Assembly: GCA_016458225.1 (NCBI GenBank)
Contig: JAEMGR010000013.1
Coordinates: 183,184-247,183 of the forward strand
Source of the DNA: Myxococcaceae bacterium JPH2
GTDB taxonomy: Bacteria > Myxococcota > Myxococcia > Myxococcales > Myxococcaceae
Reading direction: 5' to 3'
DNA length: 64,000 nt
How positions within the stretch are numbered: position 1 is the first letter of the stretch; every line of letters begins with the position of its first letter. Of the stretch, positions 34,791 through 43,665 are shown piece by piece. The translations under genes and the position numbers were made by a program. Under the pieces are notes generated by a model, which was not told the origin of the DNA, ran no database searches, and worked only from the letters and a program-made list of their open reading frames with translations.

Positions 34791-36613
34791 CGCCGGCGGG
34801 CGGCGGTTCTCCGGTGCGGACGCGCGCCGACTTCACCACGCTGTTCGTGCTGGAGGCGCTCGTCGCGCAGGAGCTGCTTCGGCCCGAGCAGGCCCAGGAG
34901 ATCCTCGCCCGCGAACCGGCGGCACGTGCCCGCGTGCTGAAGGCCCATGCGGGGCAGGGGAAGGAGGCGGCGCGCTACGACGTGTCGCCCGTGGAGGTGG
35001 TCGCCGCGTTCCAGATTCCGCTTCCGGGCGGAAGGACGGTGCTCGACGAGGACCACATCACCGAGGCGGCGGCGCGCGCCTCGGGCATCGCGTACCGGAA
35101 GATTGACCCGCTGAAGCTGGACATGGCGCTGGCCACTCGGACGGTGTCGCGTCCGTACGCGCAGAAGCACGTGCTGCTGCCCCTGGAGCGCACCGAGCAG
35201 GGGCGGCTGCGCGTGGCCGTGGCCAACCCGTTCGATCGCGAGCTGTTCGAGAGCTTCCAGCGACTGACGGGCGTGCCGGTGGAGCCGGTGCTGTCCTCCA
35301 AGCTGGACATCCTCAAGTCCATCGCGGACATCTACGGCTTCAAGAAGACGCTGGCGCGCGCGGCAGACGACTTCAGCGGCGCGCAGGTGCAGCTGGGCAA
35401 CTTCGAGCAGCTCGTGTCGCTCAGCGGCACGCAGGAGCTGGAGGCCTCGGACAAGCCCGTGGTGCAGGCGGTGGATTACCTGCTGCGCTACGCGTACGAC
35501 AACCGCGCCTCGGACATCCACATCGAGCCCAAGCGCGCCACCAGCGTGGTGCGGCTGCGCATCGACGGCGTGCTGCATCCCGTCTACACGCTGCCGGTGC
35601 AGGTGCACGCGCCCATCGTGTCGCGCGTGAAGATGCTCTCGCGCATCGACATCTCCGAGAAGCGCCGGCCCCAGGACGGCCGCATCAAGACGGAGCGGGA
35701 CGGGCGCGAGGTGGAGCTGCGTGTCTCCACGCTGCCCACGGCCTTCGGCGAGAAGGTCGTCATCCGCATCTTCGACCCGGAGACGCTGGTGCAGGACATC
35801 GCCCAGCTCGGCTTCGAGCCGGACGAGAAGGGCTCGTTCGAGTCGTGGATCGATCAACCCCACGGCCTCATCCTGGTGACGGGCCCCACGGGCAGCGGCA
35901 AGACGACGACGCTCTACTCGGCGCTCAAGGCGCTGGCGGGGCCGGATGTCAACGTCGTCACGGTGGAGGACCCCATCGAAATGGTGTGGGACGCCTTCAA
36001 CCAGGTGCAGGTCCAGCCCAAGCTGGGCCTCGACTTCGCTGGGGCCCTGCGCCACATCCTGCGGCAGGACCCGGACGTCATCATGGTGGGCGAAATCCGC
36101 GACGCGGAGACGGCGGAGAACGCCATCCAATCCGCGCTCACCGGACACCTCGTGCTGTCCACCCTGCACACCAACGACGCGCTGGGCGCCGTGGCGCGCA
36201 TGCGCGACCTGGGCGTGCCGTCGTTCCTCCTGGCGCAGTGTCTGCTCGGCGTCATGGCCCAGCGCCTGCTGCGCCGCGTGTGCGGCCACTGCGCGCAGGA
36301 AGCCACGCTCACGCCGGACGAGCTGCTCGCCCTCCAGGCGCCCTTGCCGCTGCTGCCCGGTGGGGTGCGCCTGCTCCAGGGAGCAGGGTGCGTGCGCTGC
36401 CGCAACACGGGCTACGTGGGACGCACGGGTGTCTTCGAGATCGTCACCGCGGGTCGCGAGCTGCGTGAGCTCATCGCGCAGGACGCGCCCTACGAGCGGC
36501 TGGTGGACTCCGCGCGGCGCACCGGCATGCGCACGCTGCGCGAGGCGGCCGTGCGCAAGCTGGCCCAGGGCCTCACCGCGTTCGACGAAGTCGTGCGGAT
36601 GACCTCCGCCTGA
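34787..36613 (+). CDS. GspE/PilB-type secretion or pilus assembly ATPase
   Basis: 608 residues, cytoplasmic. An N-terminal MshEN-like part (residues about 10-200) includes DEDHITEAAARASGIAYRKID. The hexameric ATPase core follows: Walker A GPTGSGKT at 366-373, the Asp box TVEDPIEM, Walker B MVGEIRDAETA and the His box STLHTNDALGA. A tetracysteine zinc motif (CGHC, then CVRC) near residues 500-545 is typical of GspE and PilB. It powers type II secretion or type IV pilus extension. No other gsp or pil gene is adjacent. It starts inside the stop codon of a MYXO-CTERM surface-protein gene, which is notable since MYXO-CTERM export is reported to depend on type II secretion. Confidence 0.9.
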   Translation: MTPAGGGSPVRTRADFTTLFVLEALVAQELLRPEQAQEILAREPAARARVLKAHAGQGKEAARYDVSPVEVVAAFQIPLPGGRTVLDEDHITEAAARASGIAYRKIDPLKLDMALATRTVSRPYAQKHVLLPLERTEQGRLRVAVANPFDRELFESFQRLTGVPVEPVLSSKLDILKSIADIYGFKKTLARAADDFSGAQVQLGNFEQLVSLSGTQELEASDKPVVQAVDYLLRYAYDNRASDIHIEPKRATSVVRLRIDGVLHPVYTLPVQVHAPIVSRVKMLSRIDISEKRRPQDGRIKTERDGREVELRVSTLPTAFGEKVVIRIFDPETLVQDIAQLGFEPDEKGSFESWIDQPHGLILVTGPTGSGKTTTLYSALKALAGPDVNVVTVEDPIEMVWDAFNQVQVQPKLGLDFAGALRHILRQDPDVIMVGEIRDAETAENAIQSALTGHLVLSTLHTNDALGAVARMRDLGVPSFLLAQCLLGVMAQRLLRRVCGHCAQEATLTPDELLALQAPLPLLPGGVRLLQGAGCVRCRNTGYVGRTGVFEIVTAGRELRELIAQDAPYERLVDSARRTGMRTLREAAVRKLAQGLTAFDEVVRMTSA

Positions 36614-36636
36614 GTCCCAGGTGCTGCTGAAACGAC

Positions 36637-36670
36637 CGCGGCCCGACGCCAGTGAAGGCGCCGGGCCGCG
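36637..36670. terminator. Convergent terminator hairpin
   Basis: Perfect 9-bp stem CGCGGCCCG / CGGGCCGCG, extended inside by CGCC/GGCG around a 6-base loop. It lies between the ends of the ATPase gene (plus) and the outer-membrane protein gene (minus). The minus side runs into TCGTTTC; neither side has a full U-tract. Confidence 0.55.
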
Positions 36671-36691
36671 AGTACCGCACAACCCCAGAGG

Positions 36692-38230
36692 CTAGAAGCG
36701 CGACTGGAGCAGCGTGTTGAAGCCGAGCGCGTGCGGCTTCTCGAAGTTCGGCTGCGCCACGCCCGTGACGTCGTCCTTGAAGGTCGTCCGGTTCGTGTCG
36801 TACGTGTAGTAGACCTCGCCGACCGCGGCCACGGACTCAGACAGGTCCCAGCGGAACGTCGCCTTCGCGGAGAAGATGGGCTCCGCCTCGCACGGCTTCG
36901 TCTTGTTCTTGTCGCACGTGGTGGGGAGGATGCTCAGCTGGTTCACGTCGCGCACCACCACGGTGCGCGTGCCCGTGAGGCCCGCCGGCGGGTTGTTGCC
37001 ACCCAACGTCGAGTCCGGGCTGCGGTACGAGGCCGGCTGCTGGACGCCGAGGATGAGGCCCGGCGTCAGGTGCAGCGCGGGCAGGTGGTAGTCCGCGCCC
37101 ACGGCGACGAACATCTCGGGCTTCAGCTCCGTGCCCTTCGGGAAGTTCTGGAAGGGCGGCAGGCCCGGAACCTCGAACTGGATGAAGGACAGGCTGCGGT
37201 ACAGGCCGAGCACGTTGAGGCGCAGGAAGTCGAACTTCGCGCGCGCCTGCAGCGCCATGGCCGTGGCGCCCTGCGGCTTCGTGGCGCCGAACTTGTCCGG
37301 GTCCTGCAGCGTCTGCGACAGGTAGCTGCCCTCGAGCGACACGGAGTAGGACAGGCCGCCCGGGTACTGCTCCGGCGCGAAGAAGCGCTGGTAGATTTCC
37401 GGGTCGTTCTTGTAGAGCTTGAAGTCCACGCTCGTGCCCACGGGGACGCCCACGTGGTAGACGATCTGCGCGGACGCGCCCGTGGCGTTCACCGCCGCCT
37501 CGATGCCCTGGTTGGCGAGGCCCGGGACGATGCCCTTCTGGAAGTAGCCCCAGCCGCCCTCGACGCGCAGCGTGTCCAGGATGTCCCAGCCCGCGCCGGC
37601 CATCACACCGTAGAGCGTCTCCTGCTCCAGGATGAGGTCGTTGAGCACCAGCGACGTCTTGCCGCCCACGTAGGCGTACCAGCGGTCGCGGGTAATCTGG
37701 AGCTTGGCACCGGGCGCGCCCGAGTTCGCCGAGCGGTTGGTGAAGATGCCGCTGCCGCCCCACGAGATGCGGTACGCGTAGCCCAGACGGAAGCGGTCCG
37801 CGGACACCGGGAAGCCGGTGAGGCTGATGCCTTCCTTCTCACCCCAGCCTGACGGCGTGTAGTTGAGCCGGATGTAGCTGGAGTTGTCGCGCAGGTCGAC
37901 GCCACCCGACGGCTTCTCCAGCACCAGCAGCGTCAGCGCCGCCTCGGTGGTCAGCCCCTCGAAGAAGGCCGGCATCCGCTTGTACAACACCAGGTTCGAC
38001 AGGGTCTCGAAGCCTGAGAACTTGGTGTTGAAGTTGTCGTAGAACTGCGTGTTCTGGTTTCCGGCGCCGAAGCGCGCGGCTGGACTGCTGGGCGTCGTCT
38101 CGCCAGCGCCCGCCAGAATGTTGTCATCCGCGAAGACGAACGACAGGCGGGTGTCCACGAAATCACCGGCCCAGGCGGGCGCGGAAAGGCCTGTCAGGCC
38201 CATCAGGGCCAGGGTCTGCAGCGTTTTCAA
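36692..38230 (-). CDS. Outer-membrane beta-barrel protein, TTG start
   Basis: 512 residues. The frame begins with TTG at 38230, preceded by a GGAGGG ribosome site; no nearby ATG fits the signal peptide (MKTLQTLALMGLTGLSAPAWAG). The mature protein has many amphipathic strands with aromatic girdles (YGVMAGAGWDILDTLRVEGGW) and ends in Phe (NTLLQSRF), the signature recognised by the Bam complex. I do not recognise the transported substrate. Upstream on the same strand are a lipoprotein and a 5'-nucleotidase-like lipoprotein. Two hairpins lie in the 87-bp gap before this gene, so it may have its own control. Confidence 0.72.
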   Translation of the reverse strand: MKTLQTLALMGLTGLSAPAWAGDFVDTRLSFVFADDNILAGAGETTPSSPAARFGAGNQNTQFYDNFNTKFSGFETLSNLVLYKRMPAFFEGLTTEAALTLLVLEKPSGGVDLRDNSSYIRLNYTPSGWGEKEGISLTGFPVSADRFRLGYAYRISWGGSGIFTNRSANSGAPGAKLQITRDRWYAYVGGKTSLVLNDLILEQETLYGVMAGAGWDILDTLRVEGGWGYFQKGIVPGLANQGIEAAVNATGASAQIVYHVGVPVGTSVDFKLYKNDPEIYQRFFAPEQYPGGLSYSVSLEGSYLSQTLQDPDKFGATKPQGATAMALQARAKFDFLRLNVLGLYRSLSFIQFEVPGLPPFQNFPKGTELKPEMFVAVGADYHLPALHLTPGLILGVQQPASYRSPDSTLGGNNPPAGLTGTRTVVVRDVNQLSILPTTCDKNKTKPCEAEPIFSAKATFRWDLSESVAAVGEVYYTYDTNRTTFKDDVTGVAQPNFEKPHALGFNTLLQSRF

Positions 38231-38246
38231 TGTCCCTCCACGGACA

Positions 38247-38293
38247 CGGCCCCCGGGAGGGCCGCTCTTCCCTGTACCCCGCGTCAGCGGGGT
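38247..38293 (-). terminator. Paired hairpins between lipoprotein and barrel genes
   Basis: Two G/C hairpins in an 87-bp gap: ACCCCGC / GCGGGGT with a 4-base loop (38276-38293), and CGGCCC / GGGCCG with a 6-base loop (38247-38264). They may attenuate read-through from the lipoprotein gene into the barrel gene. No U-tract is present. Confidence 0.4.
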
Positions 38294-38317
38294 GCGTTGC
38301 TTCTCAAAGATGAATCA

Positions 38318-40291
38318 CTACGGGCACGGCTTGATGGGCCGCGGGCACTGCATGTTCGGGCCGGGGTAGCAGCACAGGTCGTCCTGATCCCGCGGAATCA
38401 CCGCCCACCGGGGACGCGCCGCGCCGATGTGGCGCAGGTGACCCACGACATCGAAGGAGGCGGCGTGCAGGTAGGCGCACTGCTGCGCGCGGTCGGGATT
38501 GGGGTCCGTCTCGCTGCAGTTGGGCACCAGCTCCGGCACCGCGTCCTTGGTGATGAGCAGGATGCGCGAGCGCATGTTGGGCGTCACCTGGCACGTACCG
38601 TCGGCGGTGGCCGTCGCGTCGCGGAGGAGGGACGCCATCGTCTCCTCGCTCCCGAGCTTGTACTTGAAGAGCGTGTTCGCCGGGATGAGTGTATCCGCCG
38701 CGGTCGCCGTCACGGTGTCTCCGCCGAAGCGCACGCGCGTCGGCTGGCTGCACCAGAGGGTGACGTGGGTATCGGCGTCCAGGCTGCGCGTCAGGCTGGT
38801 GGGCGTGGCCTTCACCGCAATCTTCTGGATGCGGGCTGGCACCGACTCGTCCAACCCCGCCGCGGCCGGGCCGGACGGATTCATCTCCACCACGAACTGC
38901 GAGAAGCCATCGTAGTTCGACTTCTCCGTGCAGATGGTGTTGGCGTACTGGCCCACGCCAAGGGTGCAGTCGATGAGGCACTGGCGCTCGGCGCCGTCCG
39001 GATCCGCCGGGTTGTCACCGAAGCACGTCGTCCACGTGCCGGTGCCGGTGTTGGAGCAGAAGCGGGGCAGCGTGCTGTTGCCGTTACCGTCACAGCTCAC
39101 GAACTTGGTGGGGAACTTCACGCGCGGCAGCTTCACGAGGGAGGACTCCAGGCTCTCCATCTTGAAGGTCTTGTAGACGTAGCCGCACAGCGCATCGTTC
39201 ACGGACGGAGACGCGCCGAAGCCACACAGCCGGCCCGAGATGACCGTGGGCGGCACCTGGCTCAGGTACTTGTTCCACTCGGCCTGAGGCAGCAGGCGGA
39301 CCTTCTCGCGGATGCTCCAGGCGGGGAAGGTGAGCTGCGTGGTCGAGGTGAACTCCTGCACCGAGCCCGACAGCGTCCACAGCAGGTCACCCTGATCCAA
39401 CCCCTCCGGGAAGGAGTAGTTGTAGATGAACATGCTGTTGAACCGGCCGGGGGTAAAGCCATCCGGCTCGGGCGTGGGGACGGTGTTGCTCGCGATGCTG
39501 GTCTCCTTCATCCGGCACGCCGTCATGTCGGTGACGAAGAAGCCGCTGGGGTCGAGCCCCGTGACGAGCAGCGTGACGGGCTTGCCGTTGTTCGGGTCGT
39601 CCGGCGCGCAGTTCTGGGTGAGGGCGGGGCCCGCCTCGGGGTTGCGCCCGATGCGCAGGAAGCTGCCCTGGAAGGCGGACTCCTGCTCTCCGGCCTGCGG
39701 AATCTGCACCGCGGCGATGGTCGGCTCCTGGAACTGGATGGGCACGGACAGGCCCGTGGCGTAGGTGCGCGTCTCAGGCTCCTTCGGGAGCTGCGAGACG
39801 TCGCCCTCGATGCCGCCATCCCAGTACTTCACCTCGGGGGCCTCGTCCGCCACCCACACCCGGACTTCACCGTAGACGTGCGACGCACGCACCTTGCCGG
39901 TGCCCTCGCCGTTGGTGAGCTGCGTCCACCGGGTGGTGTAGTCACCGGACAGGTCGCCCGGCACCACGCGGAACGACACGGGGCCGGTGAAGCTGGTGAG
40001 CGGCTGGCCCGAGGCGTCCAACGCGACGATTCCCAGCGCGATGTCCACCGGGGCGCTGGGCATGACATAGGCGCAGTCCGCCGTGCCGCGCACTTCCACG
40101 GGGACCTTGTCGTCACCGTTGAACCGCGCGCTGCACGAGGTCACCACCGGCAGGACGATGTTCGCGCTGCCGCTGGGCGTGGTGATGCCCTTCACGGTCA
40201 CCCGGAAGGAGGACACGCCCGAGGGCTGGACGGAGTCCTTCGTGACACAGCCCGTTGCCACCAGGGCCGACAAGAGGAGCAGGCGCTTCAT
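38318..40291 (-). CDS. Large lipoprotein of unknown function
   Basis: 657 residues with a lipoprotein signal (LLLSALVATGC, lipid on Cys15). No family is recognised. The N-terminal part has beta-sandwich-like segments (VDIALGIVALDASGQPL, then TGPVSFRVVP, VRVWVADE) that recall an Ig-like or filamin-type fold. The rest is rich in Cys, Pro and Asn with many short motifs, consistent with a disulfide-bonded surface protein, and ends CPRPIKPCP. Its ATG overlaps the stop of the upstream 5'-nucleotidase gene (TAATG), so the two are translationally coupled. A role with that enzyme at the cell surface is inferred from this linkage. Confidence 0.7.
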   Translation of the reverse strand: MKRLLLLSALVATGCVTKDSVQPSGVSSFRVTVKGITTPSGSANIVLPVVTSCSARFNGDDKVPVEVRGTADCAYVMPSAPVDIALGIVALDASGQPLTSFTGPVSFRVVPGDLSGDYTTRWTQLTNGEGTGKVRASHVYGEVRVWVADEAPEVKYWDGGIEGDVSQLPKEPETRTYATGLSVPIQFQEPTIAAVQIPQAGEQESAFQGSFLRIGRNPEAGPALTQNCAPDDPNNGKPVTLLVTGLDPSGFFVTDMTACRMKETSIASNTVPTPEPDGFTPGRFNSMFIYNYSFPEGLDQGDLLWTLSGSVQEFTSTTQLTFPAWSIREKVRLLPQAEWNKYLSQVPPTVISGRLCGFGASPSVNDALCGYVYKTFKMESLESSLVKLPRVKFPTKFVSCDGNGNSTLPRFCSNTGTGTWTTCFGDNPADPDGAERQCLIDCTLGVGQYANTICTEKSNYDGFSQFVVEMNPSGPAAAGLDESVPARIQKIAVKATPTSLTRSLDADTHVTLWCSQPTRVRFGGDTVTATAADTLIPANTLFKYKLGSEETMASLLRDATATADGTCQVTPNMRSRILLITKDAVPELVPNCSETDPNPDRAQQCAYLHAASFDVVGHLRHIGAARPRWAVIPRDQDDLCCYPGPNMQCPRPIKPCP

Positions 40292-42771
40292 TACTTCACC
40301 CTCCGGCCAATGCGGCCGTCATCCAGAGCGTTCGCGAGGGGCATCGCGGTCGGGTTCTCGCAGAAGTTACGCAGCTGCAGCGTCACGTTTCCGCAGGTGG
40401 GGTTGTTGCCCGCCAGCACGTCCCGGCACGTGCAACGGCCGGTGTAGGGGCCAGGGGAGGTGGTGCAAGCGGCCTTGGCCAGCTCCACCGTGCTGATGTC
40501 CGGCGCGTTGCAGCCCGCGGGGTTGAAGTCGCGGCCCTGGAGCTCGCCGCAGGTGCACGAGCCCACCTTCTTGGCGTTCATGCAGGCCTGCTGGGCCTGC
40601 TCCGGCGTCGTGACGTTCTCCGCGCCGCAGCCCTTGGGGTCGAAGCCGCGCTTGAGCAGGTCTCCGCAGGAGCAGCTCCCCACGCGGACGCTCATCTCGT
40701 CCTCGAAGTCCTGCATCTCGCGGCAGCTCGCCTTCGTCGCGTCGTCCACGGTCCACACGCCGTTGACCAGCGAGCCGCACGGCTGCGCTCCCGCCACCCC
40801 ACCGCGCGTCGCGTGGCCGGCGTTGATGTCATCGCACGTGCAGAAGTTCTGCATGTAGCCGATGAGCGAGTCGCGCAGGCTGATGCCCGTCTCCTGGCGC
40901 GTGGTGTTGCGCTTGAGCACCGTGAAGCCCGAGCCGCCCTTGGCGATGTAGTCGTTCACCGCGACGCGGTACGTGCCGTTGGGGTCCAGCGGCTTGCCGT
41001 TGATCTGGATGTCCGTGGCCGGGTGCGCCCAGCAGCGCGCGCCGTTCACGTCCTCAAGGCACTGCCACGGGGCATGGCCGTCGCGGTTGTCGGCGGGGCA
41101 CTGGGAGCAGGGGATGCGCAGGTCGTTGAGCTGCACCTGGGCGCAGTCCATGGTGAACTTCGCGCCGGAGATCTGCGCCTGGCTGACGCAGCCTCGCTCC
41201 GAGGACCGCTCGGCGACGAAGTCGAACATCTCCTGCATCTCCAGACCGGAGAGGTACATGATGTTGATGGTGTTCTCGAACGGGAACACGTTGAACATCG
41301 CCTCCTGGGTCACCACGCCTGCATACAAGTTGTCGCGGATGCCCAGCGAGTTGGTGAGCGCGACCTCCGCCTCCACGCGCTTGCGCTTGCGCATGGAGTC
41401 CGCGGCGATGTTGCCCAGCGGCGAGTCACCACCCGTGGAGGTGTTGCGGCGCTGCACGTCCTTGGGGGCGTAGGAGAAGATGGACGTCAGCTGGAGGTTG
41501 AAGTCCATGCCCAGGATGTAGGGCACCAGCAGGTCCGTGGTCTCCGCGTCCTCCTTGAGACGGCACTGCTCGATGGCCTCGCGCACGCCGGGAGCCTGGA
41601 TGAACTTGCCGGCCTCCCAGAAGATGCGCGGGTCGAAGCGGTACTTGCGCATCGCCTCGTTGCACCAGAGCGCGTCCAGGGGGAACACCTGGTAGTCCTC
41701 GCTGACCACCTCGGCGCCTTCGCCCTGGCCGAGCACCTCCGGCATCTTCACGACCAGGTCCAGGCGGCCCACGTACTTGGCGAACGCGCCCGAGTGCGAC
41801 AGGACGACCTTGCGGCCGCTCGGGTCCGCGATGAGCTGGGGCGGGTTGAGCACCACGTGCAGGTGGCCGCCGAGCACCACGTCCAGGCCGCTGACGCCCG
41901 GGATGTGCACGCGCACCACCGACTTGGGGTCGCCCTCGGGGCCGAACCACTCCAGCACCGTCCACTTGTCGGTGGGGCGCTCGAGGAAGCTCGTGATCTT
42001 CCCGTACTCGTAATAGGCCTCGTAGCCCTGGATGAGGTCCTGGTCCTCGGTGAGGCCCAGGTGGCTGACCACCACCAGGAGGTCCGTCACGGGGCGCAGC
42101 AGCTCCACGTAGGCGCGCGCGGCCTCGTTCTGCTCCAGCGGGGTGGCCTGCAGGCTGTTGCCGCCCTCGACGATGGAGTTGAGCGAGGAGATGTTCGCCA
42201 TGCCGATGACGCCCACGCGCACGCCCTTGATCACCTTGAGGGTGTAGGGCGAGGTGACGAGCTCAGCCTGGTTGTTGTCCAGCTGCTTCCAGTCGTCCCA
42301 CTTGTAGTTGGCGGCGAGCAGCGGGAAGGTGGCGAAGTCGCGCGCCTTCTGGACGAAGTTGAGCGCGCCCGCGTCGAACTCGTGGTTTCCCACCACGGCC
42401 GCGTCCGCGTGCATGCGGGACAGGAAGCGGAACTCCACCTCGCCCGTGTTCACGTTGAAGATGGGGGCGCCCTGGAAGCAGTCTCCTGAGTCCAGGTGCA
42501 GGATGCGGTCGCCCTTGGTGCGCTCGCGCTTGAGGATGCCCGCCATGCGCGCCGCGCCGCCGAACGGACCGGCCTCCGGGACGAGTCCCAGGTCCTGGTC
42601 CGTCTTCAGGGGCGTGAAGTCGTACGGGATGATGCGGGAGTGGATGTCAGAGGTATGCAGGATGGTCAGGCGCACCTCCTGACCCTCGAGGTGGTAGTCC
42701 TGTCCCTCCAACACCGGCATGCACGAGGCGGTGGCCAGGGCGCAGAAAAGGCCGAGCAGTGCGCGACGCAT
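40291..42771 (-). CDS. 5'-nucleotidase-like metallophosphatase lipoprotein with Cys-rich repeats
   Basis: 826 residues. Lipoprotein signal with lipobox TASC (Cys17). The metallophosphatase domain has LHTSDIHSR (Asp42, His44), DSGDCFQG and GNHEFDAGAL, with the His motif GGHLHV. The C-terminal 5'-nucleotidase domain follows (NTSTGGDSPLGN, FPFENTINIMYLSGLEMQ, GGSGFTVLKRN). UshA-type enzymes hydrolyse nucleotides or sugar nucleotides outside the cytoplasm to recover phosphate and nucleosides. After it come about 170 extra residues with four CxC-containing units of roughly 40 residues (see findings), which are not part of the family. It is the first gene of a minus-strand surface set. Confidence 0.85.
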   Translation of the reverse strand: MRRALLGLFCALATASCMPVLEGQDYHLEGQEVRLTILHTSDIHSRIIPYDFTPLKTDQDLGLVPEAGPFGGAARMAGILKRERTKGDRILHLDSGDCFQGAPIFNVNTGEVEFRFLSRMHADAAVVGNHEFDAGALNFVQKARDFATFPLLAANYKWDDWKQLDNNQAELVTSPYTLKVIKGVRVGVIGMANISSLNSIVEGGNSLQATPLEQNEAARAYVELLRPVTDLLVVVSHLGLTEDQDLIQGYEAYYEYGKITSFLERPTDKWTVLEWFGPEGDPKSVVRVHIPGVSGLDVVLGGHLHVVLNPPQLIADPSGRKVVLSHSGAFAKYVGRLDLVVKMPEVLGQGEGAEVVSEDYQVFPLDALWCNEAMRKYRFDPRIFWEAGKFIQAPGVREAIEQCRLKEDAETTDLLVPYILGMDFNLQLTSIFSYAPKDVQRRNTSTGGDSPLGNIAADSMRKRKRVEAEVALTNSLGIRDNLYAGVVTQEAMFNVFPFENTINIMYLSGLEMQEMFDFVAERSSERGCVSQAQISGAKFTMDCAQVQLNDLRIPCSQCPADNRDGHAPWQCLEDVNGARCWAHPATDIQINGKPLDPNGTYRVAVNDYIAKGGSGFTVLKRNTTRQETGISLRDSLIGYMQNFCTCDDINAGHATRGGVAGAQPCGSLVNGVWTVDDATKASCREMQDFEDEMSVRVGSCSCGDLLKRGFDPKGCGAENVTTPEQAQQACMNAKKVGSCTCGELQGRDFNPAGCNAPDISTVELAKAACTTSPGPYTGRCTCRDVLAGNNPTCGNVTLQLRNFCENPTAMPLANALDDGRIGRRVK

Positions 42772-42907
42772 TCGATACGGATCCGTAAGGCGATTTCGGG
42801 GGAGTGACCGCTAGAAGACGGCGCAAGGTACGGGATCGTGGGGGCATGGGCAAGCAACGCCGCCATGACACCCCACCACATCGCATCAAAATCGGGAGCA
42901 GGCAGAC

Positions 42908-43588
42908 ATGCGGCCCAGTAGTTCCAATGTGACTGATATCGAGATCATCGAGGATTTCTCATCCACGGCGCGCTGCGACGAGGGTTTCCTGCGCGTCCGG
43001 CGGCTGCGGTGCCGGAACCGGCGCGCGGATGGCTCCTCCTCCCCGGTGTATCGGGTGGACGTGGTGGACCGCCCGCGGCTGGACGCCGTGTCGGTGCTCG
43101 TCTACCGGAGGAGTGACGCGGGGGGACTGGAGGTCCTCACCCGGATGAACCTGCGCCCGGCCGCGTATTTCCGCCGGGAGCAGACCGCGTCCATGACAGT
43201 CCCCGACGCAGTGAGCTATCTGCGCGTGGAGGAAATCGTCGCGGGACTGCTCGAACCCGAGGACAAGGGGGAGGAGGGGCTGCGACGCCGTGCGTCGGAG
43301 GAAGTCCGCGAAGAGGCAGGGTACGCGGTGCGCCCCGAGGACATCCGGCTGCTGGGGGGCGCGTTCTTCCTCGCGCCGGGCATCCTCTCCGAGAAGGTCT
43401 TCCCGGCGGCGGTGGACGTCACGGGCGTGCCGGCGGGAGAGCCGGAAGGAGATGGGTCACCTCTAGAGGAGGGGACGCATCTGCGGTGGCGGCCGCTCCA
43501 AGAGGTGTTGGAGGCCTGCCGGCGCGGTGACATCGCGGACGCCAAGACCGAGGTGTCCCTCACGCGGCTGCTCGCCATCCTGTCGTGA
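42908..43588 (+). CDS. NUDIX-family hydrolase with atypical Nudix box
   Basis: 226 residues, cytoplasmic. The region from about residue 60 to 200 resembles ADP-ribose/sugar-nucleotide pyrophosphatases (AVSVLVYRRS, then GLLEPED). The Nudix helix reads RRRASEEVREEAGY: the REUxEExGU core has Glu where Arg is normal, and the preceding loop is about 4 residues longer. Acidic metal ligands of the EExG part are kept, so activity is still plausible. The substrate is unknown. The gene is divergent from the nucleotidase lipoprotein and separated by 136 bp. The ATG follows a weak purine-rich site (GGGAGCAGG). Confidence 0.8.
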   Translation: MRPSSSNVTDIEIIEDFSSTARCDEGFLRVRRLRCRNRRADGSSSPVYRVDVVDRPRLDAVSVLVYRRSDAGGLEVLTRMNLRPAAYFRREQTASMTVPDAVSYLRVEEIVAGLLEPEDKGEEGLRRRASEEVREEAGYAVRPEDIRLLGGAFFLAPGILSEKVFPAAVDVTGVPAGEPEGDGSPLEEGTHLRWRPLQEVLEACRRGDIADAKTEVSLTRLLAILS

Positions 43589-43665
43589 TGTGCGCGCGGG
43601 TTTCCGGAGCAAGACAGACGGGGTAGGGTGCGCCCCGCCTTCTCTTCCTTTGACGAGGTTGCTGC

